64,000 nt of DNA from Halobellus ruber (GCF_014212355.1 NZ_JACKXD010000001.1:705143-769142), one strand, 5' to 3'. Numbered from the stretch's first letter, positions 10,482 through 19,494 are shown. Notes: generated by a model from the letters alone, not told the origin. Numbers and translations are program-made.

Positions 10482-11207
10482 ATGATCTCGCTCGACGAAG
10501 CTGTGACGGCCAGGCTCGAATCCCACGGCGAGCGGTTCGAGGTCCTCGTGGATCCGGACGCGGCGCTCGAAATGAAGCGCGGCGAGTTCGAGGGCGACCT
10601 CGAGGACGTCATCGCGGCGGAGGACGTCTTCTCCGACGCCTCCCGGGGCGACCGGCCCGCCGAATCCGACCTGGAGACGGTGTTCGGGACGACGGACCCC
10701 CTGGAGGTCATCCCGGAGGTCGTCCGGCAGGGCGAGATCCAGATCACCGCCGAACAGCGCCGGGAGATGCAGGAACAGAAGCGGAAGGCGCTCATAAACC
10801 GGATCGCGCGGAACGCCGTCAACCCCCAGATGGACAACGCCCCCCATCCCCCCGAGCGGATCGAACGCGCCTTGGAGGAAGCGGGGTTCCAGGTCGACCC
10901 GATGGAGCCCGTGGAGGCGCAGGTCGACGAAGCCCTCGACGCCCTGCGGCCGGTGATCCCCATCCGGTTCGACGAGGTGACGGTCGCGGTCCAGGTTCCT
11001 GCCGATCACGCCGGCAGCACCCAGGCGCAGGTCCGGGAGTACGGCGACCTAGAGCGCGAGGAGTGGCAGCCCGACGGGTCGTGGGTCGGCGTCGTCACCT
11101 TCCCCGCCGGGATGCGGAACGACTTCTACGACCTGGTCAACGAACTGACCTCCGGCGAGGCCGAGACCCGCGTCATCAAGGACAAGGACGAACTCAGCAC
11201 GCGGTAG
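10482..11207 (+). CDS. Ribosome assembly factor SBDS
   Basis: The 241-residue length and three-domain layout match archaeal SBDS. The N-terminal FYSH-like domain begins [25 protein letters not shown], the central helical domain includes [16 protein letters not shown] near residue 88, and the C-terminal ferredoxin-like domain starts near 165 ([14 protein letters not shown]). SBDS helps remove anti-association factor aIF6 from the large ribosomal subunit. The start is placed at ATG 10482, just after a TTTTTA stretch at about -27; an upstream in-frame ATG would add residues with no family counterpart. In many archaea SBDS sits with exosome genes, but here its neighbour is a FUN14 protein in opposite orientation. 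Confidence 0.92.
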   Translation: MISLDEAVTARLESHGERFEVLVDPDAALEMKRGEFEGDLEDVIAAEDVFSDASRGDRPAESDLETVFGTTDPLEVIPEVVRQGEIQITAEQRREMQEQKRKALINRIARNAVNPQMDNAPHPPERIERALEEAGFQVDPMEPVEAQVDEALDALRPVIPIRFDEVTVAVQVPADHAGSTQAQVREYGDLEREEWQPDGSWVGVVTFPAGMRNDFYDLVNELTSGEAETRVIKDKDELSTR

Positions 11208-11212
11208 TCGGG

Positions 11213-11545
11213 TTATCCCTTCTTGAATCCGGCTAAGAAGCCGCCGGTGAACCCCGCCGAGACGGACAGCGTCGAGAGGATCGTCGAGACCCAGCCCGGG
11301 GGCGTGCCGTCGGCTGCGGCCTGTGCGTTCTGGAGCACGCCGGAACTCAACCGCTCCCAGTCGACCGTCAGGATGCCGCGGGATTCGAGGAACTTGAACA
11401 GCGCCAGCTCCAGCCCGACGAGCACCGCGATGACCTTGGCGACTTTCTTGGCCGCGAAGCCGATGATGCCGCCGATGACCGCACCGCTCCCGAACTCGAT
11501 GCCGAGCTGTGTGGGATCGAGCGACAACTGTAACGATTCGAGCAT
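11213..11545 (-). CDS. FUN14-domain membrane protein
   Basis: This is a 110-residue integral membrane protein with glycine-rich helices: FGSGAVIGGIIGFAAKKVAKVIAVLVGLELALF (about 19-50) and SAGFTGGFLAGFKKG at the C-terminus. Both match the FUN14 family. Eukaryotic FUNDC1 is a mitophagy receptor, but prokaryotic members have no agreed role. The ATG at 11543-11545 is chosen over the in-frame GTG nine bases upstream because a TATA-like ttata sits about 25 bases before it, as expected for a leaderless transcript. It converges with the SBDS gene with only five bases between them. Confidence 0.85.
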   Translation of the reverse strand: MLESLQLSLDPTQLGIEFGSGAVIGGIIGFAAKKVAKVIAVLVGLELALFKFLESRGILTVDWERLSSGVLQNAQAAADGTPPGWVSTILSTLSVSAGFTGGFLAGFKKG

Positions 11546-11657
11546 ACCACTCACTCGATATTGGCGGTATAAGTCGTTTGTGGAGGAATCGGACGGTCAG
11601 AACGAAATCCGGGGTTCTCCGGGAAAAAACGAAAAAGAGACGAGAGCGATCGGTATC

Positions 11658-11739
11658 ATACGGATTATTGTAACGAACTGCCGGTCATCGCCGACCCTGT
11701 ATCCGGCGATGACCGGCAATTGACTACAATACTCCGTAT
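11658..11739. repeat. 82-bp long inverted repeat at the 3' end of the halorhodopsin gene
   Basis: Two 36-base arms (11658-11693 and 11704-11739) are inverted copies with about five mismatches, separated by a 10-base spacer. The arms begin ATACGGA and end TGCCGGTCATCGCCG. The right arm touches the hop stop codon, whose first template base is the last base of the arm. It could act as a strong transcription terminator or mRNA stabiliser for hop. It could equally be an inserted palindromic or MITE-like element, since its size matches the other palindromic elements of the window. Confidence 0.85.
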
Positions 11740-12575
11740 CAGTCGTCTGCGGGTGCGGCGTGCCCACCGCTACCGGTGATGGCGAAGTCGCGGATCGACG
11801 ACTCGTTGTTGGTGACCCAGCGGATCAGAAGGAACGCGAAGATGTACTTCGCGAAGATGTCCAGCGCGGAGTACCCCCACGACGAGATCCCGACCGGAAT
11901 GAGCGCGAGCCCTTCAGGGGCGATCGCCCAGATGATGGGGTAGCCCAGCCACAGCACGATCGTGAGCGCCCGTAGCGTGCTGAAGATCTCGCTGGTTCCA
12001 GCCTCCGCAGCGGCGTCCGGCCACTGGGCGACCAGCGCGTACAGCACGGCCACGAAGAACGCACAGCTGACGAAGTAGAACGCCCATCGGAGCCCGTACG
12101 ACGACGTGATCAGTGCGGCCGCGAGGCCGGTGATACACATCCCGATGTCGGCGGCGATGACGGTGAAGATGCTGCCGATGTCGACGTCGGCGAGCAGGCC
12201 GAGTGCGAGCAGGATCATCGGCGTCGACAGCGCCCACGTGAGGTACCGGCCCCACTGGCTGAGTATCATTTCGCCGGCGAGTGCGTGGCCCGCCGGCATC
12301 TGGATCAGTCCGACCGTGAGCCCGGACACGAGTCCGAGGTAGCTGGAGATCGACACCAGCGGAATCATCAGCGTCGCACCCCAGATGGCTTTCACCCGTC
12401 CGTTCGTTATGTTCCGACCCATATACACGAACAGGAGAGCCGATACCCCGGCAAGGGCAATGTTGACCCACAGCGAGGAAGCGAGCAACGTGTTCCCCGC
12501 GATCTGGTCGGCTACCTGACCCTGTGTTTGCTGCAGCGGTACGGCGATTCCGTTCAGTACGCTTGCACCCGACAT
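11739..12575 (-). CDS. hop: Halorhodopsin, light-driven chloride pump
   Basis: This 278-residue seven-helix microbial rhodopsin contains long identities to known halorhodopsins: IWGATLMIPLVSISSYLGL, EMILSQWGRYLTWALSTPM and VIAADIGMCITGLAAA. In helix C the proton-acceptor Asp of bacteriorhodopsin is replaced (RYLTWALSTPMILLALG), and the proton-donor Asp position is Ala, which fits an inward chloride pump rather than a proton pump. The Schiff-base lysine is in LDIFAKYIFAF in helix G. The acidic tail SGGHAAPADD is typical. No brp/blh retinal-synthesis gene or opsin regulator is nearby. A TATA box sits 25-32 bases upstream, indicating a leaderless transcript. Confidence 0.96.
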   Translation of the reverse strand: MSGASVLNGIAVPLQQTQGQVADQIAGNTLLASSLWVNIALAGVSALLFVYMGRNITNGRVKAIWGATLMIPLVSISSYLGLVSGLTVGLIQMPAGHALAGEMILSQWGRYLTWALSTPMILLALGLLADVDIGSIFTVIAADIGMCITGLAAALITSSYGLRWAFYFVSCAFFVAVLYALVAQWPDAAAEAGTSEIFSTLRALTIVLWLGYPIIWAIAPEGLALIPVGISSWGYSALDIFAKYIFAFLLIRWVTNNESSIRDFAITGSGGHAAPADD

Positions 12576-12599
12576 ACAACCACGATTACGGACTCACTG

Positions 12600-12607
12600 T
12601 ATAAATA
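12600..12607 (-). promoter_or_regulatory. TATA box of hop
   Basis: On the minus strand this reads TATTTATA, 25-32 bases upstream of the hop ATG. That is the spacing expected for a haloarchaeal leaderless promoter. The surrounding 12.59-12.66 kb region is unusually AT-rich. Confidence 0.7.
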
Positions 12608-12761
12608 AGTACGACCGATTCGGAAAATAAATGGCCACAATATTTTTTAAATTGTCACACTGCTCGGGGGTGATTTCGGGAGGCGGTCTCCCCGCCCCTG
12701 GCCAGAGACGGACGGCGTCTGCGCGCGGGTCGTTTTTGTCTGTCAGGCCCGTTCCGATCGT

Positions 12762-13700
12762 ATGGGGACGCCTCCCGAAACCCTCGCCGGCGTTGCAGAC
12801 GTCGACTGTACCGGAACACAGGCGGTCGTCACCGGGTCGACGAGCGGGATCGGCCGTGCCGCAGCGGTGGCGCTGGGGCGGTTGGGCGCGGACGTGGTCG
12901 TCCACGGACGCGACCGCGACGCGGGATCGGCCGTGGTTGCCGAACTCGAAGCCGTCGGCGCGGACGCAACCTTCGTCCCGGCGGATTTCACCGACCGCGC
13001 GGCGGTCCGGGAGTTTGCGACGACTGTCCGCTCCGAGACCGACGGGGTCGACCTCCTGATCAACAACGCCGGCGGGTTCTTCCGCGAGGGCCGGATCACG
13101 GGACTCGGCGTGGAGCGAACCTTCCACGTTAATCACCTGTCGCCGTTTCTGGTGACCGCCGAACTGCTGGCTCACCTGCGGAGGGGCGCCCGCGTGGTCA
13201 CGACTGCCTCTGCGGCCCACCGCGGCACCGACCTTGACCTTGACCGAGCCACGACCCTCGACGGGTACTCGGGCACCTGGGCGTACAGCCACTCAAAACT
13301 CGCGAACGTACTCTTCTCGAACGAACTCGCCCGTCGGCTCGACGCCGCCGACCGGGCGGTCACCGCGAACAGTTTCCACCCGGGCGCGATCCCGGGTAGC
13401 GGGTTCAGCCGGTTCCTCCCGGGGCCGCTCCCGTCGGTCGTCCGGTTGTTCGACTCGGTCCCCGGGGTCACCTCAGTCGCTGACGGTGCGGCGGCACTGT
13501 TGTTCCTCGGCGTGTCGCCCCGGACCGCCGACGTCTCCGGACGCTACTTCTCGGGGCAGGAGCCTGCGAGCCCATCGGCGGCCGCGCGGGATCAGACCGC
13601 GGCCCGGCGGCTCTGGGAGCGAAGCGCGTCGCTTCTGGACATCGACGAACCGCTTGCGGACGCCTCGGAGGCGGCGGTACAGGGGAACGACCCGAGGTAA
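12762..13700 (+). CDS. SDR-family oxidoreductase (retinol-dehydrogenase-like)
   Basis: The 312-residue short-chain dehydrogenase has the nucleotide motif VVTGSTSGIGRAAA near residue 24, NNAG near 104, a catalytic serine region near 148 and YSHSKLAN near 170 (YxxxK). The order and the HPG after the active site (NSFHPGAIPGSG) resemble the WW-oxidoreductase/retinol dehydrogenase branch. It is divergent from hop; a role in retinal metabolism is tempting but unsupported, because this SDR type is widespread with many substrates. Confidence 0.85.
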   Translation: MGTPPETLAGVADVDCTGTQAVVTGSTSGIGRAAAVALGRLGADVVVHGRDRDAGSAVVAELEAVGADATFVPADFTDRAAVREFATTVRSETDGVDLLINNAGGFFREGRITGLGVERTFHVNHLSPFLVTAELLAHLRRGARVVTTASAAHRGTDLDLDRATTLDGYSGTWAYSHSKLANVLFSNELARRLDAADRAVTANSFHPGAIPGSGFSRFLPGPLPSVVRLFDSVPGVTSVADGAAALLFLGVSPRTADVSGRYFSGQEPASPSAAARDQTAARRLWERSASLLDIDEPLADASEAAVQGNDPR

Positions 13701-13832
13701 ACTCGTCGTGCGGCCGGCGATTCGGACCCGTGGCGCGTTGTCGACCGCCGAGGTTCCCTCTGTCGGTGAACCGAGCCAAACGGATTAGGCTCGGAACGCT
13801 TGTCCGCCGCGCCCGTATGCGCGTGCACGAGG

Positions 13833-15299
13833 ATGAATGGAACTGAACACCGATACAGGACCGGTCAGACGCGTCTCCTCCACGTCGACGACGACCGGGC
13901 CTTTCTGGACGTGACCGAGGCGTTCCTGACCCGTGAGCTTCCCTCGGTCGACGTCACGACCGTCGAACGGCCGGCAGCGGCGATCGAACGCCTCCGGGAC
14001 GAGTCGCTCGACTGTGTCGTCAGCGACTACGAGATGCCTGATCTCGACGGGCTGGAGCTGCTGTCACGGGTCAGAGAGCGGTATCCGGAGCTGCCCTTCC
14101 TGTTGTACACCGGGAAGGGTAGCGAGTCGATCGCGAGTCGGGCGATCAACGCGGGCGTCACCGGCTACCTCCAGAAGGGCGGGCCCGAGCAACACGAGCG
14201 GCTGGCCAACCGCGTCCAACACGCGATCCGGGAGTACCACGCCGGCCTCGATCGGGAGCGGTACTCCGCGGTCCTGCAGGCGCTCGGGTATCCGACGTAC
14301 GTCGTCGACGCCGAGGGCCGGTTTGCGTACGTCGATGAGGCGTTCGCCGAGCTCACGGGGTACGACCGGGAAGAACTCGTCGGCGTCGAACCCGCGTTGA
14401 TCAAGACCGACGAGAGCGTCGAGAAGGCGAACGACGCGCTCCGGTCGGTGGTGTCGTCGTCGGGGCCCGACGCCGAGCAGTTCGAGATCGAGATCCGGAC
14501 GAAGAACGGCGACCTGATCCCGTGCCGGGACCACATCGCGCCGCTGCCCTTCGACGAGGAGTACCGCGGGTGTGCCGGGATCCTCCGTGACATCACCTCA
14601 CAGCGCCGTCGCCGCGAGGAGTTGGCGCGGCAAAACGAGCGGTTAGAGGAGTTCATCTCCGTGGCCTCACACGACCTTCGGACGCCGCTGACGACCGCAC
14701 GGACCGCCGCCGAACTGGCCCGCGAGACCGGCGAATCGGAGTTCTTCGACCGACTCGAGGACGCACACGATCGGTTCGAGCGGATGCTCGACGAACTCCT
14801 GACGCTCGCCCGCGAGGGCGACGACGTCGCCGCGACGGAGCCCACCGACCTCGGGACGGTGGCCCGGACCGCCTGGGAGAGCGTCGGGACCGACGGGGCG
14901 GAGTTTTCGGTGGTGTCGCCGCCGACGGTCGAGGCCAACACCGGTCGAACCCGCCGACTCCTCGAGAACCTCCTGCGCAACGCGGTGGTTCACGCTGACG
15001 AGGGCGTGAAGATCGAAATCGGGTCGCTCGACGACCGAGCGGGGTTCTACGTCGCCGACGACGGCCCCGGGATCCCGCCGGACGCCCGCGAATCCGTATT
15101 CGAGCCGGGGTATACGACCGCCGAGGCGGGCAACGGGTTCGGGCTGGCGATCGTGTCCCGCATCGCGGCGGCCCACGGGTGGGACGTGACGCTCACCGAC
15201 AGCGAGGACGGCGGCGCCCGCTTCGAGTTCGCCGGCGTCGAGCCATCAGCCGAAAGCGCTGAGCCCGTCGACTCGGTGACCCCATCCACCCGGTCGTGA
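13833..15299 (+). CDS. Hybrid signalling protein: receiver, PAS and histidine kinase
   Basis: The 488-residue cytosolic protein has three modules. First is a receiver domain (about 15-125) with LLHVDDDRAF, the phospho-acceptor in DCVVSDYEMPDLDG and the lysine in YLQKGG. Next is a PAS domain (about 145-270; YPTYVVDAEGRFAYVDEAF). Last is a HisKA plus HATPase unit (about 275-480) with the phospho-histidine SVASHDLRTPL, N-box NLLRNAVVHA and G-box DDGPGIPPD. The receiver comes first, so this kinase is itself probably a phosphorelay target. No transmembrane helices are present. The ATG at 13833 is preferred to an upstream TTG because it has GAGG just before it. Confidence 0.9.
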   Translation: MNGTEHRYRTGQTRLLHVDDDRAFLDVTEAFLTRELPSVDVTTVERPAAAIERLRDESLDCVVSDYEMPDLDGLELLSRVRERYPELPFLLYTGKGSESIASRAINAGVTGYLQKGGPEQHERLANRVQHAIREYHAGLDRERYSAVLQALGYPTYVVDAEGRFAYVDEAFAELTGYDREELVGVEPALIKTDESVEKANDALRSVVSSSGPDAEQFEIEIRTKNGDLIPCRDHIAPLPFDEEYRGCAGILRDITSQRRRREELARQNERLEEFISVASHDLRTPLTTARTAAELARETGESEFFDRLEDAHDRFERMLDELLTLAREGDDVAATEPTDLGTVARTAWESVGTDGAEFSVVSPPTVEANTGRTRRLLENLLRNAVVHADEGVKIEIGSLDDRAGFYVADDGPGIPPDARESVFEPGYTTAEAGNGFGLAIVSRIAAAHGWDVTLTDSEDGGARFEFAGVEPSAESAEPVDSVTPSTRS

Positions 15300-15345
15300 A
15301 CCGGCGAGCGATACGGTTTTGCCGCCGGCGCGGGTTAGGACGGTG

Positions 15346-15525
15346 ATGCTTGGACTCCGGTACCTCGCGTGTCACGACTGTGGGACGGTTTATGCGGTCC
15401 CCGACGACCTGGAGGCGTGCGACCGCTGCGGCGCCACGGAACTCGCGGGTTTGTCGTCGGATCCGGGTGCCGAGGCGTACTTCTCCCGAGGGCTACGGAA
15501 CACGTCGGGCGGCGCAGACCGGTAG
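15346..15525 (+). CDS. Small zinc-ribbon protein
   Basis: A 59-residue protein with CHDCGTVYAVPDDLEACDRCG, that is two CxxC knuckles 15 residues apart, a classic zinc ribbon. The C-terminal half is short and unstructured. It starts 46 bases after the hybrid kinase gene on the same strand, so may be co-transcribed. Function unknown; many haloarchaeal proteins of this size are thought to bind partner proteins or nucleic acid. Confidence 0.72.
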   Translation: MLGLRYLACHDCGTVYAVPDDLEACDRCGATELAGLSSDPGAEAYFSRGLRNTSGGADR

Positions 15526-15551
15526 CGAATCGCTTCCCCGCCGACTCCCCG

Positions 15552-16289
15552 TCACAGCTCCGGGAGTCGGCCCCCGTCGACCGCCACGTTCTCGCCGCTG
15601 ATGTACGACGCGTGGTCGCCGAGGAAGAAAAGCAGCGGTGCGGCGACCTCCTCGAAGCTCGCTGCCCGCCCCCGCGGGAACGAGGAGACGTCCGAGACGG
15701 TGTTCTCGACGGCGAACGGCGAGACCGCGTTCACCGTGATCCCCTCCTCTCGGGTGTCGGCCCCGAGCATCCGGGTGAACATCACGACCCCCGTCTTGCC
15801 GACGAAGTAGGGGAAGTTCACCGGGTGGGCGTGCATCCGGTCGCTGTCGGCGAACCCGATGTTGACGATCCGCCCCCAGCCCTGCTCGCGCATCCCCTCG
15901 AGCGCCCGCCGGGAGCAGAGGACGGTCCCGTAGAACGTGCTCTCGACGGCGTCCCGCCACGCCGACCACTCGATCTCCGACCAGTGTCTGGGATCGAAGT
16001 TGCCCACGTTGTTGACCAGCACGTCGACGGTCCCGAGGGTGGACTCGGCGTCGTCGAACAGGGCGTCGACCGCGTCCGGATCGGTCACGTCGCCGGCGAC
16101 GGTGGTCGCTTCGACGCCGTACTCCCGCGCCTCTTCGGCGGTCGCTTCGGCGGCGTCCTCGCTGGTGCGGTAGTGGACCACCACGTCGGCGCCACACGCC
16201 GCGAGCGTGAGCAGCAGTTCGCGGCCGACCCGGGTCGCACTTCCGGTCACGAGCGCCGTCCGGCCGTCGAGATCAGGTGCCAGATCCAT
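15552..16289 (-). CDS. SDR-family oxidoreductase
   Basis: The 245-residue protein has TGSATRVGRELL (TGxxxRxGR nucleotide motif) near residue 15, NNVG near 89, and the active site FPYFVGKTG near 159 (YxxxK). The first glycine motif is the pteridine-reductase/FabG-like variant, so NADPH is the probable cofactor. The C-terminal GENVAVDGGR is the typical SDR end. Reaction unknown. Start fixed at MDLAPDLDG; the much longer open frame upstream is an antisense shadow of other genes. Confidence 0.85.
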   Translation of the reverse strand: MDLAPDLDGRTALVTGSATRVGRELLLTLAACGADVVVHYRTSEDAAEATAEEAREYGVEATTVAGDVTDPDAVDALFDDAESTLGTVDVLVNNVGNFDPRHWSEIEWSAWRDAVESTFYGTVLCSRRALEGMREQGWGRIVNIGFADSDRMHAHPVNFPYFVGKTGVVMFTRMLGADTREEGITVNAVSPFAVENTVSDVSSFPRGRAASFEEVAAPLLFFLGDHASYISGENVAVDGGRLPEL

Positions 16290-16426
16290 ACGGTCCCCTG
16301 CAACCCGACGGACTTGAATCCGTCCGGGGATCCGGTGGCGGACGTGCCGACGTCGTGGCTGGTCGGTGTCCCGGGCTGATCCCCGGATCGAACCGCCACC
16401 CACCGTCCCCGGGCAACGCCTCGCGG

Positions 16427-17233
16427 TCAGTAATCGCCGAGCACGCCGAGGCGGCGGGCCCGACGCGTCGCGTACTGGAACACCAGGTAGCCGGCGCCGA
16501 GGTAGCCGACCGCGACGGCCACCAACAGCCCGAGGTCGGCGATGGCGAACTCCCAGATCCGGGTGCCGTCCAGCATCGCCCGCTGGAGGAGGCCGCTGCC
16601 GTGAGCAAGCGGGAGGAGTCGCAGCCACCCCACGTCCAGCGACGGAGCCGACACCAGTACCACGAACCCGAACTGGAGCAGGTTCAGCCAGTTCCCGATC
16701 CGCTTGTACAGCAGGGTGATCCCGCCGGCGGCGAACCCCAGCCCCAGAACCGAGGTGATCGACAGCCCCGCGACGATCACGATGGTGACGACGTTGAGTT
16801 CGAGGGTGACCCCCGTCACGACGAGCATCACGCCCAGCACGATCCCGGAGGTCAGAAACGTCCGGACGAGCTTCGCAACGCCCTTCAAAAGCGCCACCGG
16901 CGCGAACCCGAACGGGGTCATCACGTGGCGTTCCAAGGTTCCCCACTGGACCTCGCTGCCGATGTCGTTGGAGATCGCGGAGTACGCGCCCACCGAGAGG
17001 GTCCACAGGAAGTAGCCGACGATGATCCCCTCGATCGAGTCGGTCAGCGCCCGCCCCGCGACCATCCGCCCGCCGTAGAACAGCACCCCGAAGAAGAACA
17101 CCGCGATCACTACCCCGCCGACCGCGTTGGCCGGATAGCGGACGAACAGCACGGCTTCGCGGTAGAGCACTGCCCGTGCGAGCCGGTAGTACCCCGCGGG
17201 TTTCGGTCCTCCGGACTCCGGCCGCCCGGCCAT
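16427..17233 (-). CDS. ABC-2 type exporter permease
   Basis: A 268-residue membrane protein with about six transmembrane helices. It includes VLFVRYPANAVGGVVIAVFFFGVLF (about 28-52) and a paired C-terminal helix LLVAVAVGYLGAGYLVF, the layout of ABC-2 (DrrB/NodJ-like) permeases. It partners the ATPase encoded immediately upstream: that gene's TAG and this gene's ATG are directly adjacent, indicating translational coupling. It probably exports a lipid, drug or polysaccharide precursor; the cargo is unknown. Confidence 0.87.
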   Translation of the reverse strand: MAGRPESGGPKPAGYYRLARAVLYREAVLFVRYPANAVGGVVIAVFFFGVLFYGGRMVAGRALTDSIEGIIVGYFLWTLSVGAYSAISNDIGSEVQWGTLERHVMTPFGFAPVALLKGVAKLVRTFLTSGIVLGVMLVVTGVTLELNVVTIVIVAGLSITSVLGLGFAAGGITLLYKRIGNWLNLLQFGFVVLVSAPSLDVGWLRLLPLAHGSGLLQRAMLDGTRIWEFAIADLGLLVAVAVGYLGAGYLVFQYATRRARRLGVLGDY

Positions 17234-18358
17234 CTATCGGGACCCCTCGCCGTCGCGGGTGAGTTCCACGAACACGTCCTCGAGATCCGGTTCGATCGTC
17301 TCCAGGTCGTCGATCGTGACCCCGTGCTCCCGGAGATAGCGCACGAGCGCGTAGAGGTCGTCGGTGTCGATTGCGACCTCGATCCGCGTCACTCCGCCGG
17401 TGGTGTCGGCTCCGACGACGTCGAACTCCCGCCGGAGGTCGGCACGCAGCGCCGGACCCAGATCGTGGCTGACGATCCGCAGGGTATGTCTGTCGTCGTC
17501 GGCCAGCAGCGTTTCGACGCTGTCGTCGGCGACGATCCGGCCGTCGGACATGATCAGCACTCTGTCGCAGACCGCCTCGACGACGTCCATATCGTGGCTG
17601 CTGACGACCACCGTCAGCCCGCGTTCCTCGGCGACCCGGCGCAGTTCCGACTGGAGGGTGCGGGAACTCTCCACGTCGAGGCCGAGCGTCGGCTCGTCGA
17701 GGAACACCACGTCGGCGGCGCCCGCGAGGACGCTCGCGAGCGACACCTTCCCCTTCATCCCCCGCGAGAGGTTCCGCACCGGCGTGTCGATCTTCGATTT
17801 CAATCCGAACCGGTCGAGCAGCCGGTCGTGGCGATCCGCGACCGAGTCGGGGTCCACCCCGCCGATCGTCGCGAAGTACCGGAGGTTCTCACGGACCGTC
17901 AGCCGCCAGTAGTCGTTGCGCGCGCCTTCGAGCATCGCGTCGACGTGTGCGTACGCGGCCTTCGGGCGGGCGCGGACGTCGATGCCGTGCAACCGCACCG
18001 ACCCCTCGTCGGGGAGGACCATCCCGAGGATCGACTTGATGAGCGTCGTCTTCCCCGCACCGTTCGGGCCCAACAGCCCGACGATGGAGCCGGCCTCGAT
18101 CTCGACGGAGACGTCGTTGACCGCCGTCACCGCGTCCGGCCCGGTCCCGAACCGTTTCGAGACCCCGGAGACGGCCACCGCAGGGACGTCGGTCCCGGGC
18201 GCCGTCGACGGTGGGGCCGCCCCGCCGGCTTCCCTGCGACCGCCGTCGTTCACGTCGCTGTCGGGAGCGTCGGCGGCCGCCGGATCCGCCTCGCCCTCGC
18301 TGTCCGGCGGGTCACCCTCGGACGCCGGGTCCGTCGATTGCTCCTCGCGGGTCGCCAT
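17234..18358 (-). CDS. ABC transporter ATP-binding protein (exporter)
   Basis: The 374-residue protein has an acidic, low-complexity N-terminal extension of about 70 residues (PASEGDPPDSEGEADP...). A full ATPase domain follows: Walker A GPNGAGKTT near residue 113, signature LSRGMKGKVSLA near 206, Walker B VVFLDEPTLGLD near 225 and a switch histidine in SSHDMD. A C-terminal domain of about 75 residues follows, as in DrrA/CcmA-type exporters. The unusually long disordered N-terminus is odd for this family. It forms an operon with the permease downstream. Confidence 0.9.
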   Translation of the reverse strand: MATREEQSTDPASEGDPPDSEGEADPAAADAPDSDVNDGGRREAGGAAPPSTAPGTDVPAVAVSGVSKRFGTGPDAVTAVNDVSVEIEAGSIVGLLGPNGAGKTTLIKSILGMVLPDEGSVRLHGIDVRARPKAAYAHVDAMLEGARNDYWRLTVRENLRYFATIGGVDPDSVADRHDRLLDRFGLKSKIDTPVRNLSRGMKGKVSLASVLAGAADVVFLDEPTLGLDVESSRTLQSELRRVAEERGLTVVVSSHDMDVVEAVCDRVLIMSDGRIVADDSVETLLADDDRHTLRIVSHDLGPALRADLRREFDVVGADTTGGVTRIEVAIDTDDLYALVRYLREHGVTIDDLETIEPDLEDVFVELTRDGEGSR

Positions 18359-18452
18359 TACCGCCGTAAGGGCGTCCGCAGGGAAAAGCTCCACCGGGTG
18401 CCGGACCCAGGGGCCCTATGAGGTTTTGTCGCTCGCGCCCCAGACGCCACGT

Positions 18453-18896
18453 ATGAAAGCCTCCGTACGGACTGTCATCGACCGGCCACCGGAAGCAGTC
18501 TTCGAGTATATGGACGTCCCGGAGAACCAAGCGCGGATCTCCCCGCGGCTCTCCGGGGTCGAAACCCTCGGCACCCTCGACAACGGCGGCAAACGGGCGA
18601 CGTACACCTACGGCCTGTTCGGGCTCTCGTTCCGCGGTGAGGTCCGGGGGGTCGTCCACGAGCCGCCGGAACGGATCGTCTTCGAGCTCTCGGGCGACAT
18701 CGACGGCCGGATCGAGTGGGAGTTCGAGCCGGTCGACGGCGGCACCCGCCTCACCTACACCGCAACCTACGACCTCGGGCTCCCCCGGCCGGTCCAGTGG
18801 CTGCTCTCGCCGCTGACGAACCGGTTCAACCGGCGGGAACTGGAGGCGACGCTCCGGAACCTCGCGGACCGCCTGGCGGCCCCCGAAGCGGAGTGA
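18453..18896 (+). CDS. SRPBCC-family (START-like) protein
   Basis: A 147-residue protein opening with MKASVRTVIDRPPEAVFEYMDVPEN and closing with a long helix (NRRELEATLRNLADRL), the helix-grip fold of the polyketide-cyclase/START superfamily. These proteins enclose a hydrophobic pocket for lipids or small ligands. No catalytic residues are recognisable. It is divergent from the ABC exporter operon, with about 95 bases between start codons. Confidence 0.8.
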   Translation: MKASVRTVIDRPPEAVFEYMDVPENQARISPRLSGVETLGTLDNGGKRATYTYGLFGLSFRGEVRGVVHEPPERIVFELSGDIDGRIEWEFEPVDGGTRLTYTATYDLGLPRPVQWLLSPLTNRFNRRELEATLRNLADRLAAPEAE

Positions 18897-18903
18897 CCCG
18901 CGG

Positions 18904-19323
18904 CTACGGCTCCAGCACCTCGATGAGGTTTCCCTCGGGATCCCGGACGAACAGGATCCGGGTCCCGCTTTCGGTGGTCCGCGGCCGGCTCAGCGTCTCG
19001 ACGCCGTCGTCGAGACCGCCGTAGAACGCGTCGATGTCGTCGACGGACAGCCCCACGTGCACCGCGCCCGGCCGGTTCAGTTCGGGTTGTTCGCCCCGCG
19101 TCGCTTCGGGATCGTACTCCACGAGTTCGATCCGGGCGCCGCCGGCGTCGAGGTGTGCGAACGAGCCGGTCGCGCCGTCGACGTCGACGGCGTCGCCGAA
19201 GGCCTCGCCGCCGACGTTGAACTCCGCTATGACGTCGAGATCAAACGTGTCGGTGTAGAACGCCACCGCGCGGTCGAGGTCGGAGACCGTGATACCGACG
19301 TGGTGGGCCGTTGGTTCGGGCAT
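18904..19323 (-). CDS. VOC-family (glyoxalase-like) protein
   Basis: A 139-residue protein with paired beta-alpha-beta-beta-beta modules: HHVGITVSDLDRAVAFYTDTF at residues 7-27 and VHVGLSVDDIDAFYGGLDD near 84. The metal ligands (H near 8, E near 61, H near 85, E near 135 in GNLIEVLEP) match glyoxalase I or lactoylglutathione-lyase-like dioxygenase folds. The specific reaction is unknown. The start is at ATG 19323, 46 bases from the downstream direct-repeat copy. Confidence 0.85.
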   Translation of the reverse strand: MPEPTAHHVGITVSDLDRAVAFYTDTFDLDVIAEFNVGGEAFGDAVDVDGATGSFAHLDAGGARIELVEYDPEATRGEQPELNRPGAVHVGLSVDDIDAFYGGLDDGVETLSRPRTTESGTRILFVRDPEGNLIEVLEP

Positions 19324-19369
19324 ATGAGGCGCGAGGCGCGTCGGGATCAAGAACCCCCACCTTTTTTGC

Positions 19370-19438
19370 TTCGGGTGTGCTCACTGCGTTCGCACACCAC
19401 TCACCGCAACAACGTGGGCGAAAAAGTCCCGCGCTCGC
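19370..19438. repeat. 69-bp direct repeat, copy 1 (flanks hicBA)
   Basis: This 69-bp sequence is repeated at 20085-20153 with one difference, in the same orientation; weaker similarity (CCACCTTTTT) extends about 12 bases to the left. Each copy contains a hairpin, GGTGTGC...GCACACC. Copy 1 lies 57 bases after the hicA stop, so it could serve as terminator. The two copies bracket the toxin-antitoxin genes. Confidence 0.85.
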
Positions 19439-19494
19439 GACTTGCGGTCGCTCCCGCGGTTTCACTCCTCGTCCGCCTCGTCGACGCTTTCGAC

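Noticed and set aside
11739-12575. Bacteriorhodopsin (proton pump) instead of halorhodopsin
   Set aside because: The helix C acceptor Asp and donor Asp positions are non-acidic and long segments match halorhodopsins, so a chloride pump fits better.
16277-18421. 714-codon open frame on the plus strand
   Set aside because: It is antisense to the ABC exporter genes and reads as Arg/His/Pro-rich low-complexity protein typical of antisense frames in GC-rich DNA. The minus-strand genes show full ABC motifs.
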